NCBI GenBank assembly: GCA_040756055.1
Contig: JBFLZR010000007.1
Span: 93,766 to 157,765, forward strand
Length of the DNA stretch: 64,000 nt
Source of the DNA: Candidatus Zixiibacteriota bacterium
Lineage (GTDB): Bacteria > Zixibacteria > MSB-5A5 > GN15 > FEB-12
Direction of reading: 5' to 3'
Below, piece by piece: positions 42,318-50,552 of this stretch (the first letter of the stretch is position 1; each line of letters starts with the position of its first letter). A program made the position numbers and the translations under genes. Under the pieces are notes generated by a model, which was not told where the DNA came from, ran no database searches, and was given only the letters and a program-made list of their open reading frames with translations.

Positions 42318-43215
42318 ATCACTGCTGCCGATAACGGTGTGGTTTTTTGCCATACTGGTCGGTACTCTGCTGACTGTCGAGGACGGATTATGTCAGACAA
42401 AGAGCAAAAAAAGTAACAAGCAAATTTGCATCACCTTCGATGAACTGCCCGCGTCGGAATCATTCGGAGAGACCGATCGGTCCGCGATCACTTATCTTTT
42501 GCTGGAAACCCTGAAAAAGCACAACGTCAAAGCGGCCGGCTTCGTGGTCGGCGACCAGATCGAAGGCAGTTTTGATATCCTCGGCGAGTGGCTTAATAAC
42601 GGCCATATCATAGGGAATATGACCTATTCGAATCAGGACCTGCATGAGCTGGGTATAGAGCAGTTTATTAAGGATATTGTGGCCGGTAACGACGCTCTGG
42701 AAACAATGCTCAAGGGATTTGGCCAAAAAGGCCGCTACTTCAGATATCCGTTTTTGCACTACGGCAGCACGGTGGAGGCCAAGGACGAGGTAAGACTCTA
42801 TCTTGATGAAAACGATTATACGGTCGTTCACGCGTCGGTGGTCATCGAAGACTATCTTTACAATCTGAGTTTTGAAAAGATGGGCACGATTCCTGATTCA
42901 GCCGAATATGACAATCTCCTTAACGAGTATGTCAACCATGTGCTCGATGAAATCGAGCGGATGGAGCGACTTTCTAAGCAGATTCTCGGACGCCCCTGCC
43001 GGCACATCCTTCGTCTCAAGGCAAACCGCCTCAATGCGGTGTTTCTCGATGAGATGCTGACAGCCATTGAAGATATGGGCTATGGGTTTATCCCTCTCGA
43101 CCAGGCTCTCGATGATGAGCTGTACTCGGCCCCGGAAGCTTATTTCGGGCTTCGCGGTGTCAGCTATCTCCAGATGATAATGGAAAGCGATTCGGACTAT
43201 CTGCCCGCCGAGTAA
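42298..43215 (+). CDS. Exported polysaccharide deacetylase-like (NodB) protein lacking the metal ligands
   Basis: The ATG at 42298, preceded by GGGGAAGAAG inside pyk, is preferred to the ATG at 42274. The 305-residue protein has a signal peptide or membrane anchor (LLPITVWFFAILVGTLL). It is followed by a NodB-type barrel: ICITFDELPAS where active deacetylases have TFDD, HNVKAAGFVVGDQI, and NNGHIIGNMTYSNQDLHEL where they have GNHTxSHxxL. All three zinc-ligand positions are changed (Asp to Glu, His to Met, His to Asn). GRYFRYPFLHYG matches the family's RxPxG-like motif only in part. Either the enzyme is inactive or it uses a different metal site. Tight coupling to pyk is visible; functional meaning is unknown. 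Confidence 0.8.
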   Translation: MDGARNKSLLPITVWFFAILVGTLLTVEDGLCQTKSKKSNKQICITFDELPASESFGETDRSAITYLLLETLKKHNVKAAGFVVGDQIEGSFDILGEWLNNGHIIGNMTYSNQDLHELGIEQFIKDIVAGNDALETMLKGFGQKGRYFRYPFLHYGSTVEAKDEVRLYLDENDYTVVHASVVIEDYLYNLSFEKMGTIPDSAEYDNLLNEYVNHVLDEIERMERLSKQILGRPCRHILRLKANRLNAVFLDEMLTAIEDMGYGFIPLDQALDDELYSAPEAYFGLRGVSYLQMIMESDSDYLPAE

Positions 43216-43219
43216 TCGG

Positions 43220-43654
43220 TCAGATTCCCTTTGCGGTCTTTATATATTCGATCCCGCAGCGCACCAGAGCCACCCCTATTATGAGGTATAGGGATGCCAC
43301 ATATGTGTGGGGGATGGGAAAATGACGAAGGGTATAACCGATGCCCATCATTACTATCACCAGCAAGTATGATACAACGGCCTGAAAGGCGAAAACGCAG
43401 ATGCGCTCCTTGTGGGGGGACAAGGCTTTTATGCGCGCGACGTTCTTTCTGACGAGCCTGGAGAAGCCGAAACGCCCTACCAGCATTCCGACGATAAAAG
43501 CAGCGCCAATCAGCAGATATGACCTCTCGTGAGAAGCGCTCAGCCAGAAGACCGCTATCGAAATCAGCGCAATACCCACGACCAGCCAGACTACGCCCGC
43601 GGTCATAACAAGCGTTTTTCGGCTCGCCGCCGGTTCTTTCAATTGAAAGCCCAT
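43220..43654 (-). CDS. Small integral membrane protein of unknown function
   Basis: From the ATG at 43654 the protein has 144 residues and about four hydrophobic segments (TAGVVWLVVGIALISIAVFW, YLLIGAAFIVGMLVG, VVSYLLVIVMMGIG, YLIIGVALVRCGIEYI) separated by a basic cytosolic loop (SRLVRKNVARIKALSPHK). The frame is open to a TTG at 43762, which would give 180 residues, but that start would overlap the strong nrdJ promoter. No family is recognised. It is convergent with the deacetylase-like gene, 4 bp apart. Confidence 0.65.
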   Translation of the reverse strand: MGFQLKEPAASRKTLVMTAGVVWLVVGIALISIAVFWLSASHERSYLLIGAAFIVGMLVGRFGFSRLVRKNVARIKALSPHKERICVFAFQAVVSYLLVIVMMGIGYTLRHFPIPHTYVASLYLIIGVALVRCGIEYIKTAKGI

Positions 43655-43709
43655 AACGTAATTAGCTAAATAATATAGGGTTGCATCCACTAAAAACTGC
43701 AGAATGTGA

Positions 43710-43738
43710 TTAACAGCCGGGCCCGCAAGTCGTATAAT
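43710..43738 (+). promoter_or_regulatory. Strong sigma70-like promoter of nrdJ
   Basis: TTAACA (43710-43715), a 17-bp spacer and TATAAT (43733-43738), 43 bp before the ATG. No cobalamin riboswitch or NrdR-box pair was recognised around it. Confidence 0.8.
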
Positions 43739-43781
43739 AATATAGACCTTATAATCCGACAATTATGACAGAGGATATTAT

Positions 43782-46028
43782 ATGAATGAATATAGGGATG
43801 TACAGGTTTCTTCGAACGCGATGGAAGTGCTCAAGCGGCGCTATCTTCTGCGCGATAAGCAGGGGAGAGTCATCGAGTCGCCCAAAGACATGTTTCTGCG
43901 TGTGGCCAATTATATCGCCGAGGCCGACCGGCTGTATGGCGCCGATGAAAATCGGGTGGAAAAGACCGCCCGCAAATTCTACGAGATGATGGCGGCGCTC
44001 GAATTTCTGCCCAACTCTCCCACCCTGATGAACGCGGGAAAGTCTCTCGGGCAACTCTCGGCCTGTTTTGTCCTGCCTGTGGGTGACTCCATGGAAGAGA
44101 TCTTCGAGACCAACAAAAACGCCGCCCTTATTCACAAATCCGGCGGAGGTACCGGCTTCTCATTCTCGCGCCTCCGGCCCAAGAACTCCATTGTGGCTTC
44201 TACATCGGGGGTAGCATCAGGACCGGTATCATTTATGAAAGTCTACAATTCGTCTACCGAAGCGGTAAAGCAGGGCGGCACGCGCCGCGGCGCCAACATG
44301 GGAATCCTGCGAGTGGACCACCCCGATATTCTCGATTTTATCTCCTGCAAACGTGACACCTCCGAGATAACCAACTTCAACATTTCAGTCGCCGTCACCG
44401 ATGCCTTCATGGATGCCTTAAGGGAGAATAGAAGCTATCCTCTTTTGAATCCACACACTGGCAGAACTCATGAAATCGATGGTGAAGAAGTACATCTCGA
44501 TGCCCGCGAGGTTTTCGACCTGATTGTCGACAACGCCTGGGCGACCGGCGAACCCGGAATCATGTTCATTGATCGGGTAAACCGCCTGAACCCCACCAGA
44601 CCTTCGGAGGTAATCGAAGCTACCAATCCCTGCGGGGAACAGCCGCTTCCGCCCTATGATTCGTGCAACCTTGGCTCTGTCAATCTCGGTCTGTTCGTGA
44701 AACAGCCGTTGCCGTCCAAATACACCATATCCTCACCCGAAGAGGGCATTGACTGGGATCGGCTGGGAACGGTTGTGCGAGCCGCGGTGCATTTTCTCGA
44801 CAATGTCATTGACCGCAACAAATACCCGATTGAACCGATCGAAAAACAAACGAAAAAAAACCGGCGTATAGGGCTCGGGGTTATGGGATGGGCCGATATG
44901 CTTGTCCGTCTCGGACTGCCTTACACCAGCGACCAGGCTATCGAACTGGCCGGCAAAGTCATGGGTTTCATCGAAAGCGAAGGGCACAAGCATTCTTCGG
45001 AACTGGCCAAGGCACGAGGGAAATTTCCGAACTGGGATGGCTCCGTTTACAAAGAAGACAATATTGCCATGCGCAACGCTACGGTTACGACTATCGCTCC
45101 CACGGGTACTATTTCGATTATCGCGGGGTGCTCCTCAGGCATCGAACCATACTACGCCATAGCGTTCGAACGTAATGTCATGGACGGAACAAAGCTTACC
45201 GAAGTCAATCCGCTCTTCAGAGAGACAGCCGCAAGGGACGGGTTTTATTCTGATGATCTCGTTTCCAGGGTATCTTCGCGAAGAACGCTGGCCGATATAA
45301 AAGAAATCCCCGACAACGTCAAGGCTCTTTTTCTTACTGCCGCGGATATTTCGGCCGATGAGCACGTGCGTATGCAGGCGGCCTTTCAGAAACATTGCGA
45401 TTCTTCGGTTTCGAAAACCATCAATTTCCCGGAATTCGCCACCCGCGATGATGTCCGCAGCGCCTATCTGCTTGCCTACGATTCCGGATGCAAGGGCGTG
45501 ACAATTTACCGCGATAATTCGCGTCCCAACCAGGTCCTTTCTACCGGTGGCGCGGGCGCCATGGCAGTCATCGATTCCTCAAAAGTGGAAAAACGCCCCA
45601 ACGTCCTGCCCGGCATAACCGAAAAGATAAGAACCGGCTATGGCAATCTTTATGTTACTGTAAATACACGCGACGGCCGGCCATTCGAAGTATTTGCCCA
45701 CATCGGCAAATCCGGCTATACGACTATGGCCGATACCGAGGCTATTTGCCGGCTGATTTCCCTGGCCCTGAGATCGGGAGTCCCGGTGGGGCAGGTGATA
45801 CGTCAACTCCGCGGCATCGGCGGCTCCAGCCAGATTTTTGCCGATGGCGCCAAGGTTTCCTCAATTCCCGATGCCATTGCGCAAGTTTTGAACAAGCACT
45901 TTGGGGATCCCGCAGAGAGAGTTGACAGTTTATCAACTTCGGGAGAAATTTGCCCGCAGTGCTCTGCGGCCATGAGATTAGACTCGGGCTGCTTCACTTG
46001 CGCATCTTGTGGTTATTCAACCTGCTAA
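43782..46028 (+). CDS. nrdJ: Adenosylcobalamin-dependent (class II) ribonucleotide reductase
   Basis: NrdJ reduces ribonucleotides to deoxyribonucleotides with a B12-generated thiyl radical, with or without oxygen. The 748-residue protein shows FLPNSPTLMNAG, LSACFVLPVGDS with a reactive Cys, KSGGGTGFSFSRLRP, GTRRGANMGIL, the radical site NPCGEQPLPPYDSCNLGSVN, and TTIAPTGTISIIAGCSSGIEP. The C-terminal region has the DUF-type extension and a zinc ribbon (CPQCSAAM and CASCGYSTC), typical of this NrdJ class. GAGG lies about 9 bases before the ATG. Dependence on B12 is a family inference. Confidence 0.97.
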   Translation: MNEYRDVQVSSNAMEVLKRRYLLRDKQGRVIESPKDMFLRVANYIAEADRLYGADENRVEKTARKFYEMMAALEFLPNSPTLMNAGKSLGQLSACFVLPVGDSMEEIFETNKNAALIHKSGGGTGFSFSRLRPKNSIVASTSGVASGPVSFMKVYNSSTEAVKQGGTRRGANMGILRVDHPDILDFISCKRDTSEITNFNISVAVTDAFMDALRENRSYPLLNPHTGRTHEIDGEEVHLDAREVFDLIVDNAWATGEPGIMFIDRVNRLNPTRPSEVIEATNPCGEQPLPPYDSCNLGSVNLGLFVKQPLPSKYTISSPEEGIDWDRLGTVVRAAVHFLDNVIDRNKYPIEPIEKQTKKNRRIGLGVMGWADMLVRLGLPYTSDQAIELAGKVMGFIESEGHKHSSELAKARGKFPNWDGSVYKEDNIAMRNATVTTIAPTGTISIIAGCSSGIEPYYAIAFERNVMDGTKLTEVNPLFRETAARDGFYSDDLVSRVSSRRTLADIKEIPDNVKALFLTAADISADEHVRMQAAFQKHCDSSVSKTINFPEFATRDDVRSAYLLAYDSGCKGVTIYRDNSRPNQVLSTGGAGAMAVIDSSKVEKRPNVLPGITEKIRTGYGNLYVTVNTRDGRPFEVFAHIGKSGYTTMADTEAICRLISLALRSGVPVGQVIRQLRGIGGSSQIFADGAKVSSIPDAIAQVLNKHFGDPAERVDSLSTSGEICPQCSAAMRLDSGCFTCASCGYSTC

Positions 46029-46100
46029 TTCTGCCGATATAAATTAAATGGGGTCACGGGTTGTATTGTGGCTGCCCGTGCCCGTTTACAGAGATTGAAA

Positions 46101-46760
46101 ATGACAGTATCCAGCTTCATACCCAATGGTCGGACATCGCTGGTGAAGCGAGGGCAGACTTCCCTGCAAGTGCAGACTGAGTACGCCTTCAGGCCATACC
46201 CTCGTCTGACCACCACGGTCCTCAACAATGGGCAGGTTGTTCACAAGATCGAGAAAAAACTTGAACGACCGATTAGCTCCCAGGAAGAACAGTGCGAAGT
46301 AGAGCGCCAAATAAAGAGGCAGCACCACGAAATTGTCACCATAATAAAGCGGACCGCCAAGACCAACCCGTCGATGCTCAAGGACATCAAACAATCGTCC
46401 AATGACTATGCCCCGTTGACTGAAAAGATGCGTTCTATCGCCGGGGTGCAGAGAATATACGACCTCGACAGCGACGGCAACTTCCTGCAAAAAGAAAATG
46501 CGGCGCAATTCAAAAATGCGTTCAGCGCGCTCTTTAAAGGTCTGCGGGAGCTAATAGAAGTATTCGCCACCGTGCCCGGAATTACTATTACCAGGGAGAA
46601 AGGTGTCTATGAGGTGGAACGCGACCATCTCTACCTGGTATCTTCCGGCGACGAAATCTATATCGTTGTGGTGAAACCAACGGGCGAGGTAGCGGACTAT
46701 GAGTCGGCCCTTAAAGCGGTGCTGGCTGAGTCTTTTATGGAATCCCCGAAAAAATCCTGA
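46101..46760 (+). CDS. Conserved-looking protein of unknown function
   Basis: I use the ATG at 46101 (TVSSFIPNGRTSLVKRGQ); a TTG at 46068 is an alternative. The 219-residue soluble protein has no signal peptide. The first 60 residues carry sequences such as LQVQTEYAFRPYPRLTTTV and VHKIEKKLERPIS. A charged helical stretch follows (EEQCEVERQIKRQHHEIVTI). The C-terminal 90 residues (LFKGLRELIEVFATVPGITI, LYLVSSGDEIYIVVVKPTG) have an alternating strand-helix pattern that could be a roadblock/LC7-like fold. This is weak. It lies 72 bp after nrdJ and ends at a strong terminator, so it may be co-transcribed with nrdJ. Confidence 0.65.
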   Translation: MTVSSFIPNGRTSLVKRGQTSLQVQTEYAFRPYPRLTTTVLNNGQVVHKIEKKLERPISSQEEQCEVERQIKRQHHEIVTIIKRTAKTNPSMLKDIKQSSNDYAPLTEKMRSIAGVQRIYDLDSDGNFLQKENAAQFKNAFSALFKGLRELIEVFATVPGITITREKGVYEVERDHLYLVSSGDEIYIVVVKPTGEVADYESALKAVLAESFMESPKKS

Positions 46761-46790
46761 CGCTGCTGTCAAAAGCAAACCGAACTTACC

Positions 46791-46825
46791 AAAAAAGCCT
46801 GCCGTATCCGGCAGGCTTTTTTCGT
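46791..46825 (+). terminator. Strong intrinsic terminator
   Basis: A 13-bp stem (46791-46803 with 46810-46822, core GCCTGCC/GGCAGGC) flanked by A and T tracts; it can work in both directions. Confidence 0.93.
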
Positions 46826-47068
46826 TATCTTAAGGAGAGAGGTCCGCTATTTGAAAAACTCCCATACTGTACGGTAAAGGGTTTTTATAGCCACTTCATC
46901 GCATTTAGTCTCGCTACCAGCCATGGGCCGGGTCACGGCGAAAACGCAGCGTCGAAGAGACGGCCTTCATTAGCTAAGTGTTAGAGAATTTCAAATGTCA
47001 ACCCTCTCTCCATCTTAGTCCCATGATATTTTGTTCAATACTTTAATGCAATTACTTTTTGGTAAAAG
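46826..47068. other. Intergenic region without recognised gene
   Basis: About 240 bp between the terminator and the acpS promoter. It contains GC-rich patches such as CCAGCCATGGGCCGGGTCACGG near 46915-46936 in part, but no frame with a ribosome-binding site and no known RNA motif that I can support. Confidence 0.4.
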
Positions 47069-47097
47069 TTGCGAGTCGCAGCGTTTTTTAATATGTT
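47069..47097 (+). promoter_or_regulatory. Possible promoter of acpS-pyrE
   Basis: TTGCGA (47069-47074), a 17-bp spacer and TATGTT (47092-47097), 35 bp before the start codon. Confidence 0.5.
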
Positions 47098-47131
47098 CTC
47101 ACTGCATTTACGACCGGGACAGGAGTAAAGT

Positions 47132-47506
47132 TTGGTTAATTCGATAGGCCTTGACTTAGTTGAAGTTGCGCGAATAAGCAAAGATCTCGATAAGTACGGA
47201 CGGCGCTTCGCCGAACGGGTACTAAGTGGTAATGAACTGGTACTTTTCGACAGGCGTCGTGATCGAGCGATCTTCCTGGCAGGACGTTTCGCCGCCAAAG
47301 AAGCCGTAATCAAAGGGTTGGGACACTATCTGGACGATCGACCCGCCTTCTGCGAAATCGAAATCGTTAACAACGCCTCCGGTCAACCCACCCTGAGATT
47401 ACCCGCCTCAATTGAAGAAAAAATCGGAAGCTATCGTTGCCTTATATCCATCACCCATGACAAAAACTACGCCGCCGCCGTCGCGGTATTTCTGGAGGAA
47501 AAATGA
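47132..47506 (+). CDS. acpS: Holo-[acyl-carrier-protein] synthase
   Basis: AcpS transfers 4'-phosphopantetheine from CoA to the acyl carrier protein. The TTG start at 47132 has AGGAG six bases upstream. The 124-residue protein shows the two family motifs: IGLDLVEVARI with the Mg-binding Asp, and GRFAAKEAVIKGLG with the catalytic Lys and Glu. The end reads CLISITHDKNYAAAVAV. Length is normal. Its stop overlaps the ATG of pyrE (ATGA), indicating coupling. Confidence 0.96.
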   Translation: MVNSIGLDLVEVARISKDLDKYGRRFAERVLSGNELVLFDRRRDRAIFLAGRFAAKEAVIKGLGHYLDDRPAFCEIEIVNNASGQPTLRLPASIEEKIGSYRCLISITHDKNYAAAVAVFLEEK

Positions 47507-48075
47507 ATCAGCAGCAGATAATCGAACTGTTCAAATCATCAAACGCCCTTCTGACAGGCCACTTCAAACTGACATCGGGAAAACACAGCGATGTTTACTA
47601 CGAAAAATTCACTTTGCTCAAACAGCCGACACTGTGCACCAAAATCTGCCAGGAGATGGCCGCGCGATTCAGCGGCAGCGGCGCGGTGACCGTCGTGGGT
47701 CCCACCACCGGCGGGATTATAATCGCCTACGACATCGCCAGATATATGGGCATCGAAGCCATCTACGCCGAACCCGGCGATGAGGGGAGAGTCTTTAAGC
47801 GCGGCTTCTATCTGGAAAAAGGACAAAAAGTGGTTATCGTCGATGATGTTCTCACCACCGGAAGGTCAGTCTTTGAAGTCATTGACCTGGTCAATTCCTA
47901 CCAGGCCGAAATAGTCGGCGTCGGCCTTATGCTCGACCGGTCCAACGGTACCGTAAAATTCGACTATCCGTATTTCGCGCTCGCCACCGTCGCGGCCAAC
48001 GCCTGGCCGCCCGAAGAGTGCCCGCTTTGCGCCAAAGGAATCGAAATCACACAAAGAGGTAGCCGGAAATTTTAA
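47503..48075 (+). CDS. pyrE: Orotate phosphoribosyltransferase
   Basis: PyrE converts orotate and PRPP to orotidine 5'-phosphate in pyrimidine synthesis. The 190-residue protein begins QQQIIELFKSSNALLTGHFK and shows LTSGKHSDVYYEK, GPTTGGIIIAYDIAR, the RPTase motif VVIVDDVLTTGRSV, and a Cys-rich tail (PPEECPLCAKGIE) seen in the PyrE-like type of archaea and some bacteria. It is translationally coupled to acpS. Confidence 0.95.
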   Translation: MNQQQIIELFKSSNALLTGHFKLTSGKHSDVYYEKFTLLKQPTLCTKICQEMAARFSGSGAVTVVGPTTGGIIIAYDIARYMGIEAIYAEPGDEGRVFKRGFYLEKGQKVVIVDDVLTTGRSVFEVIDLVNSYQAEIVGVGLMLDRSNGTVKFDYPYFALATVAANAWPPEECPLCAKGIEITQRGSRKF

Positions 48076-48115
48076 CAGGGGCTGATACGGGTCACTGAGG
48101 ACCTTCGGCTATTTG

Positions 48116-49804
48116 TCAGATAGCGCTGGCGACTTCGACCGGGTGCAGATGAAGAGGAAAGTCGATGCTGATCGATGTTCCCATACCGGGAGCCGAATCG
48201 ATACTGATCTTACCGTGATGGCTTTCGATGATTCGCTTGCAAACCACCAGTCCGAAACCGTGACCCTTCTCCTTCGTCGTAAATTTCTCGTGAAATACTC
48301 TGCGAAGGTTCTCGGGCTGGATGCCAACTCCCGTGTCGGTGATGGTAACCCGAAACGATGTACGGTCTTCGTTGGGGGCCGCGTTCAGAGTAATCTCTCT
48401 TCGCTCGCAGTCCATCATAGCATCGGCGGCGTTATTGAATAAGTTATAGAGAACCTGCTGGATATGAACCGTATCGGCCTCGAACGGCAGCGGCTCGCTG
48501 ATAGCAACCAGATTAATCGTCACCTGCCTGAATCGTCTCTGCGGCTTCAAGTAGTCGATGACCTCTTTGATGAGTTTGTCAAAGTAGACAATCTCCTTGG
48601 TTGTCGAAATGGGTCTTAAATCCATCAGGTTCGCCGTAAAATTCTTGATCTTCCCGATATTGTCGGCCATCACCGAAACATAGCGCTCTAATTCGTCATA
48701 GTTCTTCTTCTTGAGTTGATGATCCAGAAGTGAAAGATTGCCCGCCACCACGCCCAGGAAGTTGTTCAGCTCGTGCCCTATCTCGGCCGACATTTCACCA
48801 CGGGTCGCCATCTTCTCCAGCTGAATGGTCTCGTCCTGAAGTTCCTTCAGACGAGTGTAAGCATTCTGCGCCTCTTCGAGAAACTCAAGGTTCTCAAGCG
48901 ACATTGCCAGCTGGTGCGTCGTAAATGTAAGAAATCTCAGGCTTGAGTCCTCCACTCTGGCCGAATTCGAATCCACGCAGATTATCAGAACGCCATAGAC
49001 AGATGATCCCCGGCATACCGGCGTCACCAACGCCAGCCGTCCATCCTGCTCGAGCGAAGGCAAAATGTTGTGTTCAAGATTCTGATCGGCGAGGTGTCGG
49101 AAGAGGGGGTGTTCGCTCAGCGATGACACCACCATGGGCTGATGTACATGCTCCGGCTCAAGGTGGTTTACGCCTTCCAGCCAGACCCGTTCGGGGAGTT
49201 CCGTTTCCGCGATATCCTCGCCGCTTACCGACAGAACGCGTACATCCGCCGTATTGCTGTTCCAGTAAAGGACCGAGCCATGACTCGAATTGCAGTGCAT
49301 CATGGCAAAACGTAGCGAGATCGTAATCAGGGTCTTCTTGTCTCCGACAGTGAACAGCATGTGATGTAAATCCGACAGCCGGTCAAGCTGCGTATCGGAT
49401 TCTCTGGAGTCGGCTTCCCTTTTGATCTTTTCGACCGCGTTATGGACAGCCTGCCGCATTTCCTTAAGCTCAAACGGCTTAAGAATATAATCGGAAGCCC
49501 CCTGCCTGAGAGCATCCTTGGCCGAATTGAGATTGGCGTAACCGGTGGTGAAAATTACGGCTATGTTCGGATAAGACTTGCGGACTTTCTGAACTAATTC
49601 GATACCGTCCATTCGGGGCATGCGAATATCAGTGATCAGAAGTTCCACCGCCCTTTCTTCAATGCTTTCAAGCGCCTCGAAAGCATCTGAAGCGGTTCGC
49701 ACGACGAATCCGTCCTCTTCCAAAGAATCACGCACGAGAGATAGGACCACTTCTTCGTCGTCAACCACAAGTATGTTTATGTCGCTGTTGGCAAGCTTAC
49801 TCAT
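48116..49804 (-). CDS. Response regulator-histidine kinase fusion (REC-GAF-like-HisKA-HATPase)
   Basis: The 562-residue cytosolic protein begins with a receiver domain (1-125; acidic pocket VVDDEE, phosphoacceptor Asp59 in LLITDIRMPRMDG, Thr in FTTGYANL, Lys in ILKPFE). A linker and a GAF-like region follow (about 150-320, DGRLALVTPVCRGSSVYGVL). The kinase core comes last: H-box EMSAEIGHELNNFLG, N-box YNLFNNAADAM, G1 DTGVGIQPENL and G2 GHGFGLVVCKRI. The usual order is reversed, with the receiver first, so this kinase is probably switched by phosphotransfer from another kinase. It overlaps the preceding receiver gene by 8 bases and ends the five-gene operon. It may relay signal from the membrane kinase; its own target is unknown. 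Confidence 0.93.
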   Translation of the reverse strand: MSKLANSDINILVVDDEEVVLSLVRDSLEEDGFVVRTASDAFEALESIEERAVELLITDIRMPRMDGIELVQKVRKSYPNIAVIFTTGYANLNSAKDALRQGASDYILKPFELKEMRQAVHNAVEKIKREADSRESDTQLDRLSDLHHMLFTVGDKKTLITISLRFAMMHCNSSHGSVLYWNSNTADVRVLSVSGEDIAETELPERVWLEGVNHLEPEHVHQPMVVSSLSEHPLFRHLADQNLEHNILPSLEQDGRLALVTPVCRGSSVYGVLIICVDSNSARVEDSSLRFLTFTTHQLAMSLENLEFLEEAQNAYTRLKELQDETIQLEKMATRGEMSAEIGHELNNFLGVVAGNLSLLDHQLKKKNYDELERYVSVMADNIGKIKNFTANLMDLRPISTTKEIVYFDKLIKEVIDYLKPQRRFRQVTINLVAISEPLPFEADTVHIQQVLYNLFNNAADAMMDCERREITLNAAPNEDRTSFRVTITDTGVGIQPENLRRVFHEKFTTKEKGHGFGLVVCKRIIESHHGKISIDSAPGMGTSISIDFPLHLHPVEVASAI

Positions 49805-50168
49805 AAGCGCGAATCTCGGAAAGTAACTTTTTCACGACCGTCTTGACCTCGGTCAGGTCAAACGGCTTCTTCAGACAACAATATGCTCCTGCCTGCTGGG
49901 CAAGCTCCGAAAGCTTGTCGGGAAGAGAATCGGTCATAACAAACATCATGTCGGGCTTGGTCGCGGTAACCGCTCGCAGTACTTCAAATCCGTTTTTGCG
50001 CGGCATGTGAATGTCGCACAGGACAAGCCCGTAATCGCCGGATAAAGCTTTCTCAATCCCATCCTGACCGTCAAACGCGGAGTCGACCTGATACCCCAGA
50101 TCGGAGAGATACTCGGTGAGTAAGTTCCTGATAACCTCTGAGTCGTCTATAATCAGTATTTTTACCAC
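49797..50168 (-). CDS. Single-domain response regulator (CheY-like)
   Basis: The 123-residue protein is a receiver domain only. It has the acidic pocket LIIDDSE, phosphoacceptor Asp52 in LVLCDIHMPRKNG, Thr in FVMTDSLPDK, and Lys in CLKKPFDL. No output domain is present, so it is likely to act by phosphotransfer or protein contact. It lies 9 bp after the second receiver gene and overlaps the receiver-kinase gene by 8 bases. Confidence 0.93.
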   Translation of the reverse strand: MVKILIIDDSEVIRNLLTEYLSDLGYQVDSAFDGQDGIEKALSGDYGLVLCDIHMPRKNGFEVLRAVTATKPDMMFVMTDSLPDKLSELAQQAGAYCCLKKPFDLTEVKTVVKKLLSEIRAYE

Positions 50169-50177
50169 GATGACTCC

Positions 50178-50540
50178 TCAGGCCCCTATGGCGGTTGACA
50201 CCGCCTGCAAAAGCTCTTTGATACTGAACGGCTTGGACAAAAACGCGCAGGCCCCGCAGTTTACGGACTGGCTTACGGTATAAAGACTCGAATAGCCCGA
50301 TATGACTATTACCTTTGGACGCGGATCGACATCACGGGCATACTTTACCACTTCCTCGCCGGACACCTTGGGCATCTTAAGGTCAGTGATTATCAGATCA
50401 AAGTTGTTGGCCGACAACTGCTCTATGGCCTCATCGCCGTCACAAGCCATACTTATCTGATAATCCTCATTGAGGACTTCGTAAAGGAACTCCCGGATTA
50501 TTTCTTCATCATCAACAATTAGAATAGACTTTTTGTCCAT
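50178..50540 (-). CDS. Single-domain response regulator (CheY-like)
   Basis: The 120-residue protein is a receiver domain only. It has LIVDDEEI, phosphoacceptor Asp53 in LIITDLKMPKVSG, Ser in VISGYSSLYT, and Lys in FLSKPFSI. I use the ATG at 50540 rather than the TTG codon just before it. It starts 12 bp after the histidine kinase gene and is probably phosphorylated by that kinase. No DNA-binding part is visible. Confidence 0.93.
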   Translation of the reverse strand: MDKKSILIVDDEEIIREFLYEVLNEDYQISMACDGDEAIEQLSANNFDLIITDLKMPKVSGEEVVKYARDVDPRPKVIVISGYSSLYTVSQSVNCGACAFLSKPFSIKELLQAVSTAIGA

Positions 50541-50552
50541 CAATTAGGCCGC

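Noticed and set aside
43655-43781. N-terminal extension of the small membrane protein (to TTG 43762)
   Set aside because: It would overlap the consensus nrdJ promoter and lacks a ribosome-binding site, though it cannot be fully excluded.
43655-43781. Possible cobalamin riboswitch before the B12-dependent nrdJ
   Set aside because: The space is too short and no B12-box-like sequence is present.
46826-47068. GC-rich patch considered as a c-di-GMP riboswitch or tRNA
   Set aside because: The conserved riboswitch segments and a cloverleaf are absent.
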